From Deinococcus aerius (GTDB lineage: Bacteria; Deinococcota; Deinococci; Deinococcales; Deinococcaceae), in the NCBI RefSeq assembly GCF_002897375.1, contig NZ_BFAG01000018.1, positions 8,317 through 72,316 of the forward strand: a DNA stretch of 64,000 nt, written 5' to 3'. A program made the position numbers and the translations under genes. The first letter of the stretch is position 1. Every line of letters begins with the position of its first letter. Below the pieces are notes generated by a model. The model was not told the origin of the DNA and did no database searches. It saw nothing but the letters and a program-made list of their open reading frames with translations. Below, in pieces: positions 46,117-54,986 of the stretch.

Positions 46117-47760
46117 ATGCTCGCGAAGCCATTTCCTCTAATCGCACTCGGCCTCCTTCTGTTCTCTTGTGGAAAGCAGGCACCAGCTTCAAACACTGTT
46201 GCCGTGCTAGGGATGGGACCCACCAGCCTGATAGATCAACCCCCGGTCATACCTCAAGGGGTCGGCAAAATACAAGCCCTAGGCAATGATGTACAAGCTG
46301 ATATTCAAAAGGTGTTCGGCTCAGCCCAAGCTGTAGACCCACTCAAACCGTGGGCACCACGCAATACGAGCCAGGCCCCGCAATCCCTTCGGCCACAAGC
46401 CTCGGGTTCAACGGGAAGTAGTTTACAAGACGGTTACACAATTACTTTTTATGACCTGAACGGCGTAAGCTTTGCATACGCTAACCATGTTTCGCAGTCC
46501 ACGAACACAGCGGACAATGATCCCTCAACACTGGCGGCACGTTATGATCCTGATGCCTCCCCGAGCCCAGATCAGTCAACCTGGCAAGATAGCACCTATG
46601 TTACGGGTGCCAATACTCGACGCACACCTATCGGCGACACTCTTTACGGTTTCCCCATTCTTTACGGTATCTATAGCAGTGGATCTCAGTCTAAGGGTTT
46701 CAGTCCTGACAACATCTCTCGCTTTGTGATGCCTGCCGAGCGGCAATATTGGGCAGAGATGCGAGATGGCCGCTTCTTCGACCTTCTTAAACGTGATTGG
46801 GTAAGTGCAAATGATGTCACACAGGCTCGGCAAAAGTACGCCGAAATGCTTGATCGGATGGCGAACGATTCCAATATTGCTTCGTACGCTACTGATAAGT
46901 GGCAGGCAATGAATAATGAGTTCAAACTTTCGCCCTCTGGGTGCAACGGCGGAACAGAGCCTGGAACGTGTGTTATAGACCCAATTAATCAAACTAGTGT
47001 TGGCGGGTCTTCTACTATTGGAATCCAGAGTATAGATTCATACCAGACATGTCGAAACTATCGCTTCCTCTGGTGGGGCTGGACAACATGCCGTACTGGT
47101 TGGCGCGGCGCAATGCCTGAGGCGAAGTACGCGAAGGAGGACTACCAGCTCCTGTACGATAGTAGCTCGTACTGGGGGTGTGGTCCTGCCTCCGGCGCGT
47201 CTATGTTGTGGTGGTGGAAGGTGCGCGGTGGGAAAGACGTGATTGACAACGACTACGATGTAGACTATCGCTACGCTCGTCCAGTCAATGGAGTCTATTA
47301 CGGTTACCGCGACTCGGGATACGAGCGCGCCGCGAAGGCTCTCGTATCCGACATGCAGGCGTATAACAGCATTTGGTTTTTCAAACTACCCAATAAGCAA
47401 CGTGCAACAAACCCCTGGAATTATGCGTCGGGACTACAAACATACCTCGATCGACGTAATCAAGGTCTAACCAACAAATACAAACTTGCGGCAAAATCAC
47501 ACTATGGTTGGGGTCCTATAGCCTGGGGGCGGACCCTAGATATCCTCAAACAGCAGTTCAGCCGAGAGCAGCCTGTTGTGGGGCTCGAGTTCAGCTTGGG
47601 CATCCAGCACTCCGGCGTATTGAAGTCTTTTAACTGGGATCCGTTTGGAGACCTTTGGGCTGATTTGCAGTATGGTCCCGTAAGCGGGCGCACCAGCTTG
47701 AATCTCAGTGCCTGGTGGGTTCCCATCGCAGGTGTATATTGGATTGAGGAGGCCCCATGA
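46117..47760 (+). CDS. C39-like cysteine-peptidase lipoprotein
   Basis: 547 residues from the ATG at 46117, five bases after AAGGGAG. Lipoprotein signal with lipobox Cys in LGLLLFSCGKQ. The first about 330 residues are unassigned. SSYWGCGPASGASMLWWW (about residue 360) gives the Cys of a papain-like/C39-type fold, and GIQHSGVLKSFNWD (about 500) the His. Many Trp/Tyr residues and a CxxC-like pair (TCRN ... TTCRTG) lie between. AT-richer than its surroundings and inside the repeat-bounded island, so acquired by transfer. The neighbour starts within its stop codon region, suggesting the two act together. Target unknown. Confidence 0.72.
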   Translation: MLAKPFPLIALGLLLFSCGKQAPASNTVAVLGMGPTSLIDQPPVIPQGVGKIQALGNDVQADIQKVFGSAQAVDPLKPWAPRNTSQAPQSLRPQASGSTGSSLQDGYTITFYDLNGVSFAYANHVSQSTNTADNDPSTLAARYDPDASPSPDQSTWQDSTYVTGANTRRTPIGDTLYGFPILYGIYSSGSQSKGFSPDNISRFVMPAERQYWAEMRDGRFFDLLKRDWVSANDVTQARQKYAEMLDRMANDSNIASYATDKWQAMNNEFKLSPSGCNGGTEPGTCVIDPINQTSVGGSSTIGIQSIDSYQTCRNYRFLWWGWTTCRTGWRGAMPEAKYAKEDYQLLYDSSSYWGCGPASGASMLWWWKVRGGKDVIDNDYDVDYRYARPVNGVYYGYRDSGYERAAKALVSDMQAYNSIWFFKLPNKQRATNPWNYASGLQTYLDRRNQGLTNKYKLAAKSHYGWGPIAWGRTLDILKQQFSREQPVVGLEFSLGIQHSGVLKSFNWDPFGDLWADLQYGPVSGRTSLNLSAWWVPIAGVYWIEEAP

Positions 47761-48122
47761 ATCGAGGGTGGATAGGGGTAACATTGCTGGTGTTCCTCAC
47801 GGCATGTGGTCAGCGAAACGTAGGCCAACTTACGGCGACCGTAAGCGACTTGAGTAGTGAGGCGCGAGTTTCATTCTATCTGAACACGATGCCCGTCAAG
47901 CAGGCGGTTCTCGCTGCTGGTCAAGGCATCAGTTACGTTTACAACGATGCAGTGGGCACACAAATTTGTATTGAACTTGATCAACAGGGTAAGACGACGG
48001 GCTTTAGGGGTCAGATTCCTACAGTCGTGCCCACAATCATTAATATTAGTGAAAGGAGCGGGCAGTACGTTGTTGAGGGCAATGCAAGCGAATTTGTGAA
48101 TCGTACCGTAAAATGCATCTGA
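47757..48122 (+). CDS. Small lipoprotein, candidate partner of the C39-like peptidase
   Basis: 121 residues; start overlaps the preceding stop (ATGA), indicating translational coupling. Lipobox LVFLTACGQ (Cys about residue 17). The mature part is a beta-rich domain (VSDLSSEARVSFYLNTMP, GISYVYNDAVGTQICIELDQ, SGQYVVEGNASEFVNRTVKC). The two late cysteines could form a disulfide. No family is recognised. The coupling and co-localisation suggest an inhibitor or immunity role toward the peptidase, which is inference. Confidence 0.68.
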   Translation: MNRGWIGVTLLVFLTACGQRNVGQLTATVSDLSSEARVSFYLNTMPVKQAVLAAGQGISYVYNDAVGTQICIELDQQGKTTGFRGQIPTVVPTIINISERSGQYVVEGNASEFVNRTVKCI

Positions 48123-48213
48123 ATACGATTTGAGGTTCGTTATTTAGGGACCAAGTGGTTTAAGTGACGTGACCTGTGTGACATGGGTTGCGTCACTTGA
48201 ACTATTCAAAAGA

Positions 48214-48475
48214 GGACGGCCTGTCCTCTTCGTTGTCGCGCATCTCCGGGACGAGCAGCAGGCGCTGCTCGTCCTCGACCGGACCAACTGGAAAGGCGGT
48301 AAGCACGACCTGAACATCCTGTTGCTGAGTGTACGGTGGCAAACCTTCAGCTTCCCGCTCTTGTGGACCTTGTTGCCGCGTGGCGGCAACAGCAACATGG
48401 CGACCCGTATCGCCCTGGTCGAACGTCTACTTCCCTTACTTCAAGGCCGGAGGGTGTTCTTGGGGGCCGACGAGA
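48214..48475 (+). pseudogene. IS4-family transposase fragment
   Basis: Reads [18 protein letters not shown], then [40 protein letters not shown] and [17 protein letters not shown]. These are the first catalytic Asp block (DRTNW) and the conserved WTLLxxGGNS block of IS4-type transposases. Both the N-terminal part and everything after the second Asp (GAD) are missing; the sequence then runs into the right 149-bp repeat. A relic, not an active transposase. Confidence 0.72.
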
Positions 48476-48608
48476 GGCGGAAGCGAAACCTGCGCTAGAA
48501 AGCTGGCTCACATTTCAAGGCATCCTGCCGCTCCTGCCGCAACTCATTTCCCGTGATAAGAGCCCGGCAGTGCGGCGCGTGGAGAGCTTGGCCTGCGGGT
48601 CGCCCAAG
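48460..48608 (+). repeat. 149-bp direct repeat, right copy
   Basis: Matches 45732-45880 with three substitutions. It overlaps the end of the IS4 transposase fragment and marks the right edge, or nearly so, of the island. Confidence 0.85.
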
Positions 48609-48699
48609 AGATGAGAAACAGAATCCAGCGATCGAGGCGCTTCTAGCGGGATTCTCTGGTCGTCTTGCCCTTAGCACGGGTTTCGGTTCCGACTCTCGT

Positions 48700-48761
48700 G
48701 TGACCTCAAGTTCCAGCCTGGGCGTGATGACTCCGAGATTCGGCAGCGGGTAGAGATGAAC
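48700..48761 (-). pseudogene. N-terminal fragment of the split GNAT gene
   Basis: Encodes VHLYPLPNLGVITPRLELEV on the - strand, the type of opening (LWPL..L.VRTPRLELR) expected at the start of the GNAT gene whose remainder lies at 45141-45731. Order and strand fit a single gene interrupted by the island. 48762-48900 has nothing recognisable. Confidence 0.45.
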
Positions 48762-48900
48762 GGCCCTAGCTCCAGGAGAAGACGGGCCACCCACGGAATC
48801 CATGCGCGAAATAGCCTAATGGCCGCGACAAAGGACCCGAGGACCAGTTCGGGTCGCTGGGCTTCATGGTAAATGTGGTGGCCCTGAGGGACGCTCGATA

Positions 48901-49392
48901 TTACTCCGCCCCCCGGATCGCCCGCAGCCGCTCCAGCACCTCGGCGGCGTGGGTGTGGGGCACCACGTCGCGCCAGTGGGCGGCGATCCTCCCGTCCGGC
49001 GAGATCAGGAAGGTTTCGCGTCGGGCGGGGCGGACCTCGTCGCCGGGCTCGGGCTCGTCGAGCACGCCGTACAGGCTGCTGAGGGCGTGGGTGCGGTCGG
49101 GGATGAGGGGGAAGTCGAGCTGGCACAGGCCGCGGAACTCCACCTGGCTCTGGCGGGTGTCGCTGCTGACGCCCACGAGCTGCGCCCCCGCCGCCCGGAA
49201 CTCGGGGAAGAGGGCCTGGAAGCGCCGCGCCTGCATCTGGCAGTGGGTGGCCGCCGCCCGGGGAAAGAAGAACAGGACGACCCAGCGGCCCCGCCACCCC
49301 GAGAACGTGAGGGGCTGCCCCGCGTCGTCGGTCACCGTGAAGTCGGGGGCGAGGTCCCCCACCTGGAGCGTTCGGGTGCTCGGGATCGTCAT
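48901..49392 (-). CDS. Peroxiredoxin (BCP/PrxQ-like)
   Basis: 163 residues from the ATG at 49392; there is little ribosome-binding sequence, so it may be leaderless, or start at 49446. LQVGDLAPDFTVTDDAGQPL, WVVLFFFPRAAATHCQMQAR (peroxidatic Cys preceded by the conserved Thr) and LVGVSSDTRQSQVEF are thioredoxin-fold peroxiredoxin motifs. PrxQ members reduce hydroperoxides with thioredoxin as electron donor in the cytoplasm. It is divergent from an M28 peptidase gene. Confidence 0.82.
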   Translation of the reverse strand: MTIPSTRTLQVGDLAPDFTVTDDAGQPLTFSGWRGRWVVLFFFPRAAATHCQMQARRFQALFPEFRAAGAQLVGVSSDTRQSQVEFRGLCQLDFPLIPDRTHALSSLYGVLDEPEPGDEVRPARRETFLISPDGRIAAHWRDVVPHTHAAEVLERLRAIRGAE

Positions 49393-49483
49393 AGAAGAGG
49401 TCCAGTATGCCCCCCTCGGACAGCCGGGCGTGGGGGAAAACTTCACGGTGGCAACTCATCCGCGCCCATGCTCTCCTGTCCCT

Positions 49484-50647
49484 ATGCCGCAACTCCCGCT
49501 GCGTGCCGTCCTGGGCGCGCTGGTGCTCATGTCCACTGCCCTCGCCAGCGTCGAGAACGACCTCGGCGCCGTCCTGAAGTTCGGCCCGCGGGTGGCGGGC
49601 AGCCCCGCGAACGAGCAGGCCCGCACCTACCTGGAGGGGCAGCTTCGCGCGCTGGGCTACCAGACCCGCCGGGAAAGCTTCTCCTACCCCCGCTTCGACG
49701 ACCTGGGTTCAGGTGTGCGGGTGGGAGACCAGGCGCTGGCCGGGCTCGCCCTCCAGGGCACGGTGGGGGGCGAGGTGACCGCCCCCGCCGTCCGCGTGCC
49801 CGGCGTCGGCACCCCCGAGGACTTCCGGGGGGTAGACGTGCGGGGCCGGGTCGCGGTCGTGGCGCGCGGCCAGATTCCCTTTGTCCAGAAGGCGCGCAAC
49901 GCGCTGGCGGCGGGGGCGGCCGGGCTGATCGTGGTGAACAACGTGGCGGGCGCGTTGCGCGGCACCCTGGGGGACCGGGTGGGGCTGCCTGTATTGGGCG
50001 TCACGCCGGAGGTCGGGGCGGCCCTGCGGGGGGGGCAGGCGGTCACCCTGCGCGTGCGGGTGCGCGAGGGCGAGGTGCGCGGGGTGAACGTGGTCGCGTC
50101 GCGGGCGGGGGTGGGCGCGCCCACCCTGCTGTTCGGCGGCCACCTGGACTCGGTGCCGGGCGCGCCCGGGGCGAACGACAACCTCTCCGGCTCGCTCGCG
50201 GTGCTGGAAATCGCCCGCCGGGCGGCGAATACACCCCTGGCCGCGCGCAGCCTCTTCGTGCTGTTCGACGGGGAGGAGGACGGCCTGCGCGGCTCGGCCG
50301 CCTTCGTGAAGGAGAACCCGGCGCTCGTGCGGGGCCTGAGGGCCATGTTCAACTTCGACATGGTGGGCGTGAACGTGAGGCCCCTGGCGGTGAGCGGGGA
50401 CCCGGAGCTGGTGAGCCTGGCCCGGCAGTCCACGCGGGGGCTGGAGACGTTCCCGCCCAGCAGCGACAGCGACCACGCCTCCTTCGCGGCGGCGGGCGTG
50501 CCCGTCCTGTTCTTCCACCGCGGCCTGGACCCGAACTACCACCAGCCGGGCGACCGGGTGGCGGACCCCGCCCTGATCCGGGACACGGTGGACGCGGCGC
50601 TGCGGACGGTGGACACGCTGCTGGCCGCCCCCGCCGCGAGCCGGTAG
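49484..50647 (+). CDS. Secreted M28 family aminopeptidase
   Basis: 387 residues with a signal peptide (MPQLPLRAVLGALVLMSTAL, cleavage near ALAS). A PA-type domain (about residues 95-190: VRGRVAVVARGQIPFVQKAR, GAAGLIVVNN) precedes the M28 core. Zinc ligands and catalytic residues are seen in GGHLDSVPGAPGANDNLSG, FDGEEDGLRGSAAF, FNFDMVG and YHQPGD. M28 enzymes are di-zinc aminopeptidases that release N-terminal residues from peptides outside the cell. Start chosen at the ATG giving a standard signal peptide. Confidence 0.88.
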   Translation: MPQLPLRAVLGALVLMSTALASVENDLGAVLKFGPRVAGSPANEQARTYLEGQLRALGYQTRRESFSYPRFDDLGSGVRVGDQALAGLALQGTVGGEVTAPAVRVPGVGTPEDFRGVDVRGRVAVVARGQIPFVQKARNALAAGAAGLIVVNNVAGALRGTLGDRVGLPVLGVTPEVGAALRGGQAVTLRVRVREGEVRGVNVVASRAGVGAPTLLFGGHLDSVPGAPGANDNLSGSLAVLEIARRAANTPLAARSLFVLFDGEEDGLRGSAAFVKENPALVRGLRAMFNFDMVGVNVRPLAVSGDPELVSLARQSTRGLETFPPSSDSDHASFAAAGVPVLFFHRGLDPNYHQPGDRVADPALIRDTVDAALRTVDTLLAAPAASR

Positions 50648-50654
50648 GGAGGAA

Positions 50655-50687
50655 CGGGCGGCTCGGGATGTTCCCCGCTGCCGCCCG
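50655..50687. terminator. Bidirectional stem-loop terminator
   Basis: CGGGCGGC / GCCGCCCG (8 bp, perfect) with an inner CGGG / CCCCG pairing fills most of the 50-base gap between the convergent M28 and erythromycin-esterase genes. No T-run is present. Confidence 0.55.
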
Positions 50688-50697
50688 CTTCACCCGC

Positions 50698-51912
50698 TCA
50701 GCTCGCCGCGTCCTTCACGAAGAGCACGCCGTCCGTGAGGGGCAGGTCCGGCCCTTGCAGGGGGAAATATCCGGCCTGGGGAGGAATATCTGCCCTGGAG
50801 GTCAGCTCTCGCGGGAGAGCGGCGGTCAGTTCTCCGGCGCTGAACAGGGCGGCCGGGTGGGCCGGGTTCATCAGCGCGCCCTCCAGGGTGTCCGGGGCCG
50901 GGTCCCCGATGCCTCTCTCCGGCGCGGTGTCCAGGTGGCTGGCGATGAAGGCGTAGTGCGGGCCGAACCGGAGGCTGGCGTGCGCCCCGGCGCCCCACCA
51001 CTCGATCCTCATGCCGCCCAACTGCATCGTGGCCGTGTTGCGTTGCAGGTGGCTGTTGTGGGCAAACACCAGCGTCGGCCCGCGCTCCCCCTCGCGCCGG
51101 GCAATGGCGCCCAGGTTGTCGGCCATCAGCAGGTCACGCAGGGCCGCCGCCCGCGCCATCCGGGTCGGCCTGGGGTCGGCCAGCAGCGCGTGGTACTGGA
51201 GCAGGCCCATAGCCGTGCGGGCGTGCAACTCTGCCTCCCAGAATGCCGGCTGTGCGGCCAGCCCCGGCGCCCCGGTTCGCAGCCGTGTGGAGAGGTCGTC
51301 GGCCAGCAGGCGGAGGTGCCGCGCGTCTCCCCCGTTGCCGATGGACTGGGCCGCGTCCATGACGGCAGCCGGATTGGTCCAGCGGGCCTCATCACCGCAG
51401 AGGTTTTCGATGGTGGTGGTGTTCGCCGGGACATCGTCCAGGTGCCGACTCAGGAATTCGTGCAGGGCGAGCAGGCTGGCACGGGGACTGGGGGCCCACC
51501 ATTCCAGGGGCGCGTCGAAGCCGTAGAAGTGCAGGTGGTCCCCGGGGCCTCGGCCCGCGTTGAAGGCCCGCATCCATTCGACCAGTGCCCGATTGCCCGC
51601 ATAGGCTCCAAACCCGTGGCTGAAGCCCGTCTGCATCACCTCCTCCAGCGTTCCCTGACCTGACGTGACATAGGCATTCACCTGCAGGCCAGCGATGATG
51701 TCACTTTCCAGGGCCACCGAGCGAAAGCCGTGGTCCTGGACCAGCGTTTGGAAGATGCGGTTGCGCCAGGCTGGAAAGACCTCCAGGCCGTGCGTCGGTT
51801 CCCCGAGGCCCAGCAGGCGAGGCCGGGCGGGCAGGGTGCCCAGAAAAGACGAGAGGGCGGTCTGCGGATCGGCCATGTCCCAGCCGACCCCGGGTGGGTT
51901 CCGGTGTTGCAT
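50698..51912 (-). CDS. Erythromycin esterase family protein
   Basis: 404 residues from the ATG at 51912 with AAGGAG seven bases upstream. RLLGLGEPTHGLEVFPAWRN carries the GExTHG motif, FRSVALESD the conserved Glu, and LVFAHNSHLQRNTATM the HNxH motif shared by EreA/EreB-type enzymes. These open macrolide rings or hydrolyse other esters. Many environmental members have no known macrolide activity, so resistance should not be assumed. Cytoplasmic, no signal peptide. Neighbours do not suggest a pathway. Confidence 0.82.
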   Translation of the reverse strand: MQHRNPPGVGWDMADPQTALSSFLGTLPARPRLLGLGEPTHGLEVFPAWRNRIFQTLVQDHGFRSVALESDIIAGLQVNAYVTSGQGTLEEVMQTGFSHGFGAYAGNRALVEWMRAFNAGRGPGDHLHFYGFDAPLEWWAPSPRASLLALHEFLSRHLDDVPANTTTIENLCGDEARWTNPAAVMDAAQSIGNGGDARHLRLLADDLSTRLRTGAPGLAAQPAFWEAELHARTAMGLLQYHALLADPRPTRMARAAALRDLLMADNLGAIARREGERGPTLVFAHNSHLQRNTATMQLGGMRIEWWGAGAHASLRFGPHYAFIASHLDTAPERGIGDPAPDTLEGALMNPAHPAALFSAGELTAALPRELTSRADIPPQAGYFPLQGPDLPLTDGVLFVKDAAS

Positions 51913-52054
51913 GTCGTACTCCTTCGCCACAGGGCGCGCCCGCTCTGGCTCCCCCAGCATTCCTGTGGAAGATGTGAGGAGGCTTACGGGAGAGCCTTTA
52001 TCTCACCTTCACAGGAGATGTGGGGGAACTCCGGTGCCTGGGGGGACGGCCGCC

Positions 52055-52741
52055 TCAAGCCCCGTCGCGCCGCCGCGTTTTGCCCGGGGCCCGGTGGACG
52101 TGCAGGATCTGGGCGAGGCCGAAGACCCACGCCACGGAGAAGAGCGCGCCGCCGGTCACGTCGGTGGGGTAATGGACGCCGATATAGACGCGGGACCACA
52201 TCATGGCGAGGACGTACAGGGTGCCCAGGATCAGGGCGGGCCACCGCCAGCGCGTGGGCCACAGCAGCGCGGCGATGGCGGTCGCCAGGGCGGAGGCGAA
52301 CATGGCGTGCCCGCTGGGAAAGGAGAAGTCCGGCTCGGGCAGAACGGGGGTCCAGAAGGCGGGCCGCGGGCGGTCGAAGAGGTTTTTGAGCAGCACGTTG
52401 ATGATCGCCACGCCCCCCAGGCTCAGCGCCACGAAATAGGCCCAGCGCCGCCGAACCCGGTACGGCGCCGCGACGAGGAGCAGCCCCACGGGGGCCATCC
52501 CCTTCGCGCTGCCGAGCAGCGAAAAGGCCACGGCGACGTGATTGAGGAGCGCCGAGCTGTGGGCGTGGATGGCGAGCATCAGCGGCTTCTCGAACCCGAA
52601 GGGCTCTTTCTCGAACACCTCCTGGGCGATCTTGACAAAGCCCAGCAGCGGCAGCAGCAGCCCGAAGAACAGGATAGCCAGGGCGTGCCCGTGCCGCCGG
52701 AGAAAGTCCGCGAGGTGCCGGATGGGGGAGGCGGATGTCAT
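52055..52741 (-). CDS. PAP2-family membrane phosphatase
   Basis: 228 residues with about six hydrophobic segments. The three phosphatase motifs are visible: KNLFDRPRP, FPSGHAMFAS and SRVYIGVHYPTDVTGG. Such enzymes dephosphorylate lipid phosphates such as undecaprenyl pyrophosphate or phosphatidic acid at the outer face of the membrane. The N-terminal part is basic and the C-terminus short and Arg-rich. Standalone gene. Confidence 0.88.
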   Translation of the reverse strand: MTSASPIRHLADFLRRHGHALAILFFGLLLPLLGFVKIAQEVFEKEPFGFEKPLMLAIHAHSSALLNHVAVAFSLLGSAKGMAPVGLLLVAAPYRVRRRWAYFVALSLGGVAIINVLLKNLFDRPRPAFWTPVLPEPDFSFPSGHAMFASALATAIAALLWPTRWRWPALILGTLYVLAMMWSRVYIGVHYPTDVTGGALFSVAWVFGLAQILHVHRAPGKTRRRDGA

Positions 52742-52905
52742 GCTGGCGTCAAGCTACGCCCTGCCCGCCCCCGGAAAAGGAGGCCGGTCTTGGGACGGCC
52801 CATATGGAAGAGCGGCACGATCTGCTCAAAAGAGCAGGGGTTCAAGCGGGCCGCGGTGGAGCAGACCTTTCGATCTTATCTCACCCCGAGGGGCAGCCTT
52901 GGCCC

Positions 52906-54816
52906 TCAATTCAACGGTTGCTGCTGGAGTTGCTGGGCCAACCGCTCCAGCAGGGGCGGAACGTGTCCCACCTCCCGGGCGAAGAAGGCCTGGCTCTCCC
53001 AGCAGGTCGTTCGCGCCGCGCTGATGCCACAGACCTGGGCAGTGGCGCGGATCAGGAAGTCGTGTAGGCCCTCGTCGAGGGGATCGACCTCAATGAGCCG
53101 CTCGGCGAGCTTGAGGCACTTGGCGTAGTCCCCCTCGTTGTACCAGGTGTCCATCGTCTCCAGGCCCACCCGGACGATCCAGCGACTCATGCGCTCACGC
53201 TCCGCTTCCACCCATTCGCTCTCCGAGCCCCGCAGGAAATCCTTGACATTGAACTTAGTTGTCAGCATGACATCTGGGCTGGTGCTCAGCAAGGCGTCCC
53301 GCACCTCCTGGAGGTCCCACGTCAGGTGTACCCCCTCGCAATGCACCCGGTAGACCTGGGCGCCCGGGTCGTAGGGCACGGAGAGCCCGGGCACCAGACG
53401 CTTGAGTTCCAGGCGGACCTGGTGGATGTAATTCTTCGCCCGCGCTGGGGGAACACCATCGAAAACCTCAGTCTGCAAGGTCACCAGTGGACTCGCCCCA
53501 TGACGGAGCAGATAAGCAAGGACCTCGACCGACTTCCGCATCTGGAGCCGTGCCCGCTGCCCATTGACGAGAATCGCCGGGCTATCCAGGGTCACCAGGT
53601 CTACGTGGGCCACTGGGGGCGTCTGCTGCGAAGGCGCGCACAGCACCCGCTCGTACTCGTGTTCTCCGAGGGCGTCGAGGCGCTGGCGCGTCTGTTTCAA
53701 GCCGTGCAACTCGGGTGCGAGGTGCTGTTGACCTCCCAGCATGACGTGAGCGTCAGCCGCTCCCCGCAGTGCCTCCCGCGCGGCTTCTAGAGGACCGAGA
53801 CGGTCGTAAGCCTCGGCCAGATGCAGCAGGACCCACACCACCTCCCGGGTACACCCCGCAGCCTGAAACGCCTCTCTCGCGGCCTCCAACCGTTCGAGGC
53901 CCCGGGCGTCGCCCTCGCAAACCATCGCCGTTCCCTCGCGCCAGTCCAGGTAGGCCTGCGCCCGTGGCGTCTTCACCAGAGCCCTGGCCCTCCTCAGGCT
54001 GACCCGTTCTAATGTCCGGTCTCCGGCGGCCGTGGCAAGGGCCACCAGCCCCAATTGGGCGTAGAACTCAGTCTCGGGCTGCTGCTGTTCGCGGGCCAGG
54101 CGAATGGCTTCCCCAAATGCCTCGCGCGCCTGCTCTCCGCAGCCTGTCGCTCGGTACCACGTTCCCCAGCCATAGGGAAGGAGCGGGGCGGCCAGCGGGC
54201 AGTCGGCGATGTGTTGTTGTGCTCTGGTCAGGTGTTGCTGAGCGTTCTCGAACTTCCCGAGGTAGGTCGCACTAGCCGCCCGCGCCAGTTGAACGTAGAC
54301 GCGGCGGGCAGGGTCGGCCTGGTCCTCGGCGAACCGGAGGTAGGCCTCAGCCTTCACGTCGTTGCCCTGGTGGGCGGCCACCAGCCCGATGGAATGGGCC
54401 ACCGCCGCCTGGGTGAGGGGGGGAGCGCCGACCGCATGGCTCCACGCCTCATCGAGTAACGTGGCCGCCCGCGACACCTCGCCACACTGCTGTTCGAGGA
54501 TGGCCGCTTCGCGCAGGGCAAGGGCAGCGTCCCGGGACGACAACTGGGCGATGTTAAGACCGGCAAGGTGCTGGCGTGCCGCCTCGAACTCCCCCTCGAA
54601 GCGCAGGCAACCCGCGAGATCGATGTGCGCCGTCTGATCGCCCTGCGCCACAGCCGTCAGGAGAAGCCGTCGGGCATCCAGAACGTTACCGAGATACAGG
54701 TGGCAGACCCCGGCCCAGCGGTAATCCTGGGCGCGCGGCCGCTTCAGGGCTGCGAAGAGCTGAACTCCCCTTCGATAGTCACCCGTTAGGACGGCGTGCT
54801 GGAGACCGTGCGCCAT
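52906..54816 (-). CDS. TPR-wHTH-BTAD transcriptional regulator (paralogue of 20077-22071)
   Basis: 636 residues. Residues about 5-400 are TPR-like repeats (AVLTGDYRRGVQLFAALKRP, CLRFEGEFEAARQHLAGLNI and so on). Residues about 402-500 form a winged-helix domain (SPAILVNGQRARLQMRKSVE, LAYLLRHGASPLVTLQTEVF). The remainder is a BTAD (LLSTSPDVMLTTKFNVKDFL, LAERLIEVDPLDEGLHDFLI). It aligns along its length with the regulator at 20077-22071. It is divergent from the 52-residue secreted peptide gene at 54987, the same layout as the first locus. Ligand and targets unknown; the TPR part is the likely sensor. Confidence 0.78.
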   Translation of the reverse strand: MAHGLQHAVLTGDYRRGVQLFAALKRPRAQDYRWAGVCHLYLGNVLDARRLLLTAVAQGDQTAHIDLAGCLRFEGEFEAARQHLAGLNIAQLSSRDAALALREAAILEQQCGEVSRAATLLDEAWSHAVGAPPLTQAAVAHSIGLVAAHQGNDVKAEAYLRFAEDQADPARRVYVQLARAASATYLGKFENAQQHLTRAQQHIADCPLAAPLLPYGWGTWYRATGCGEQAREAFGEAIRLAREQQQPETEFYAQLGLVALATAAGDRTLERVSLRRARALVKTPRAQAYLDWREGTAMVCEGDARGLERLEAAREAFQAAGCTREVVWVLLHLAEAYDRLGPLEAAREALRGAADAHVMLGGQQHLAPELHGLKQTRQRLDALGEHEYERVLCAPSQQTPPVAHVDLVTLDSPAILVNGQRARLQMRKSVEVLAYLLRHGASPLVTLQTEVFDGVPPARAKNYIHQVRLELKRLVPGLSVPYDPGAQVYRVHCEGVHLTWDLQEVRDALLSTSPDVMLTTKFNVKDFLRGSESEWVEAERERMSRWIVRVGLETMDTWYNEGDYAKCLKLAERLIEVDPLDEGLHDFLIRATAQVCGISAARTTCWESQAFFAREVGHVPPLLERLAQQLQQQPLN

Positions 54817-54986
54817 AGGTGAAGCATAGGTGGGAACGGGCGGCGCTTGGTGTAGGTGTGCCCATTTCTTCCCTCAACATGAACCCAACGGGAAGAGCAG
54901 GTTTTTCTCGTCGCGCACGCCCCAAACCGTTTCCTAAACGAGACCAAACCGGGCAGTCCATAGCCTCTTGTCCACGAGGACAACTG

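Larger units (their letters stand above)
45732..48700. mobile_element. Horizontally acquired island between IS-derived direct repeats
   Basis: Bounded by the 149-bp repeats and interrupting a GNAT gene (3' part left of 45732, 5' part at about 48700-48761). Between about 45930 and 48170 base composition is visibly AT-richer than the surroundings and codon use differs (many ATT, AAT, TAT). Cargo: a C39-like cysteine-peptidase lipoprotein and a small lipoprotein. An IS4 transposase fragment precedes the right repeat. The 45881-46116 stretch holds no convincing gene. The exact right boundary (48608 to about 48700) is inferred from the GNAT fragment. Confidence 0.6.

Noticed and set aside
45842..46141. 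Small + strand open frame starting in the 149-bp repeat
   Set aside because: It overlaps the well-supported start of the C39-like gene in another frame and begins inside repeat DNA.
50698..51912. Calling the erythromycin-esterase homologue an antibiotic-resistance gene
   Set aside because: Many environmental members lack macrolide activity, and context gives no support.
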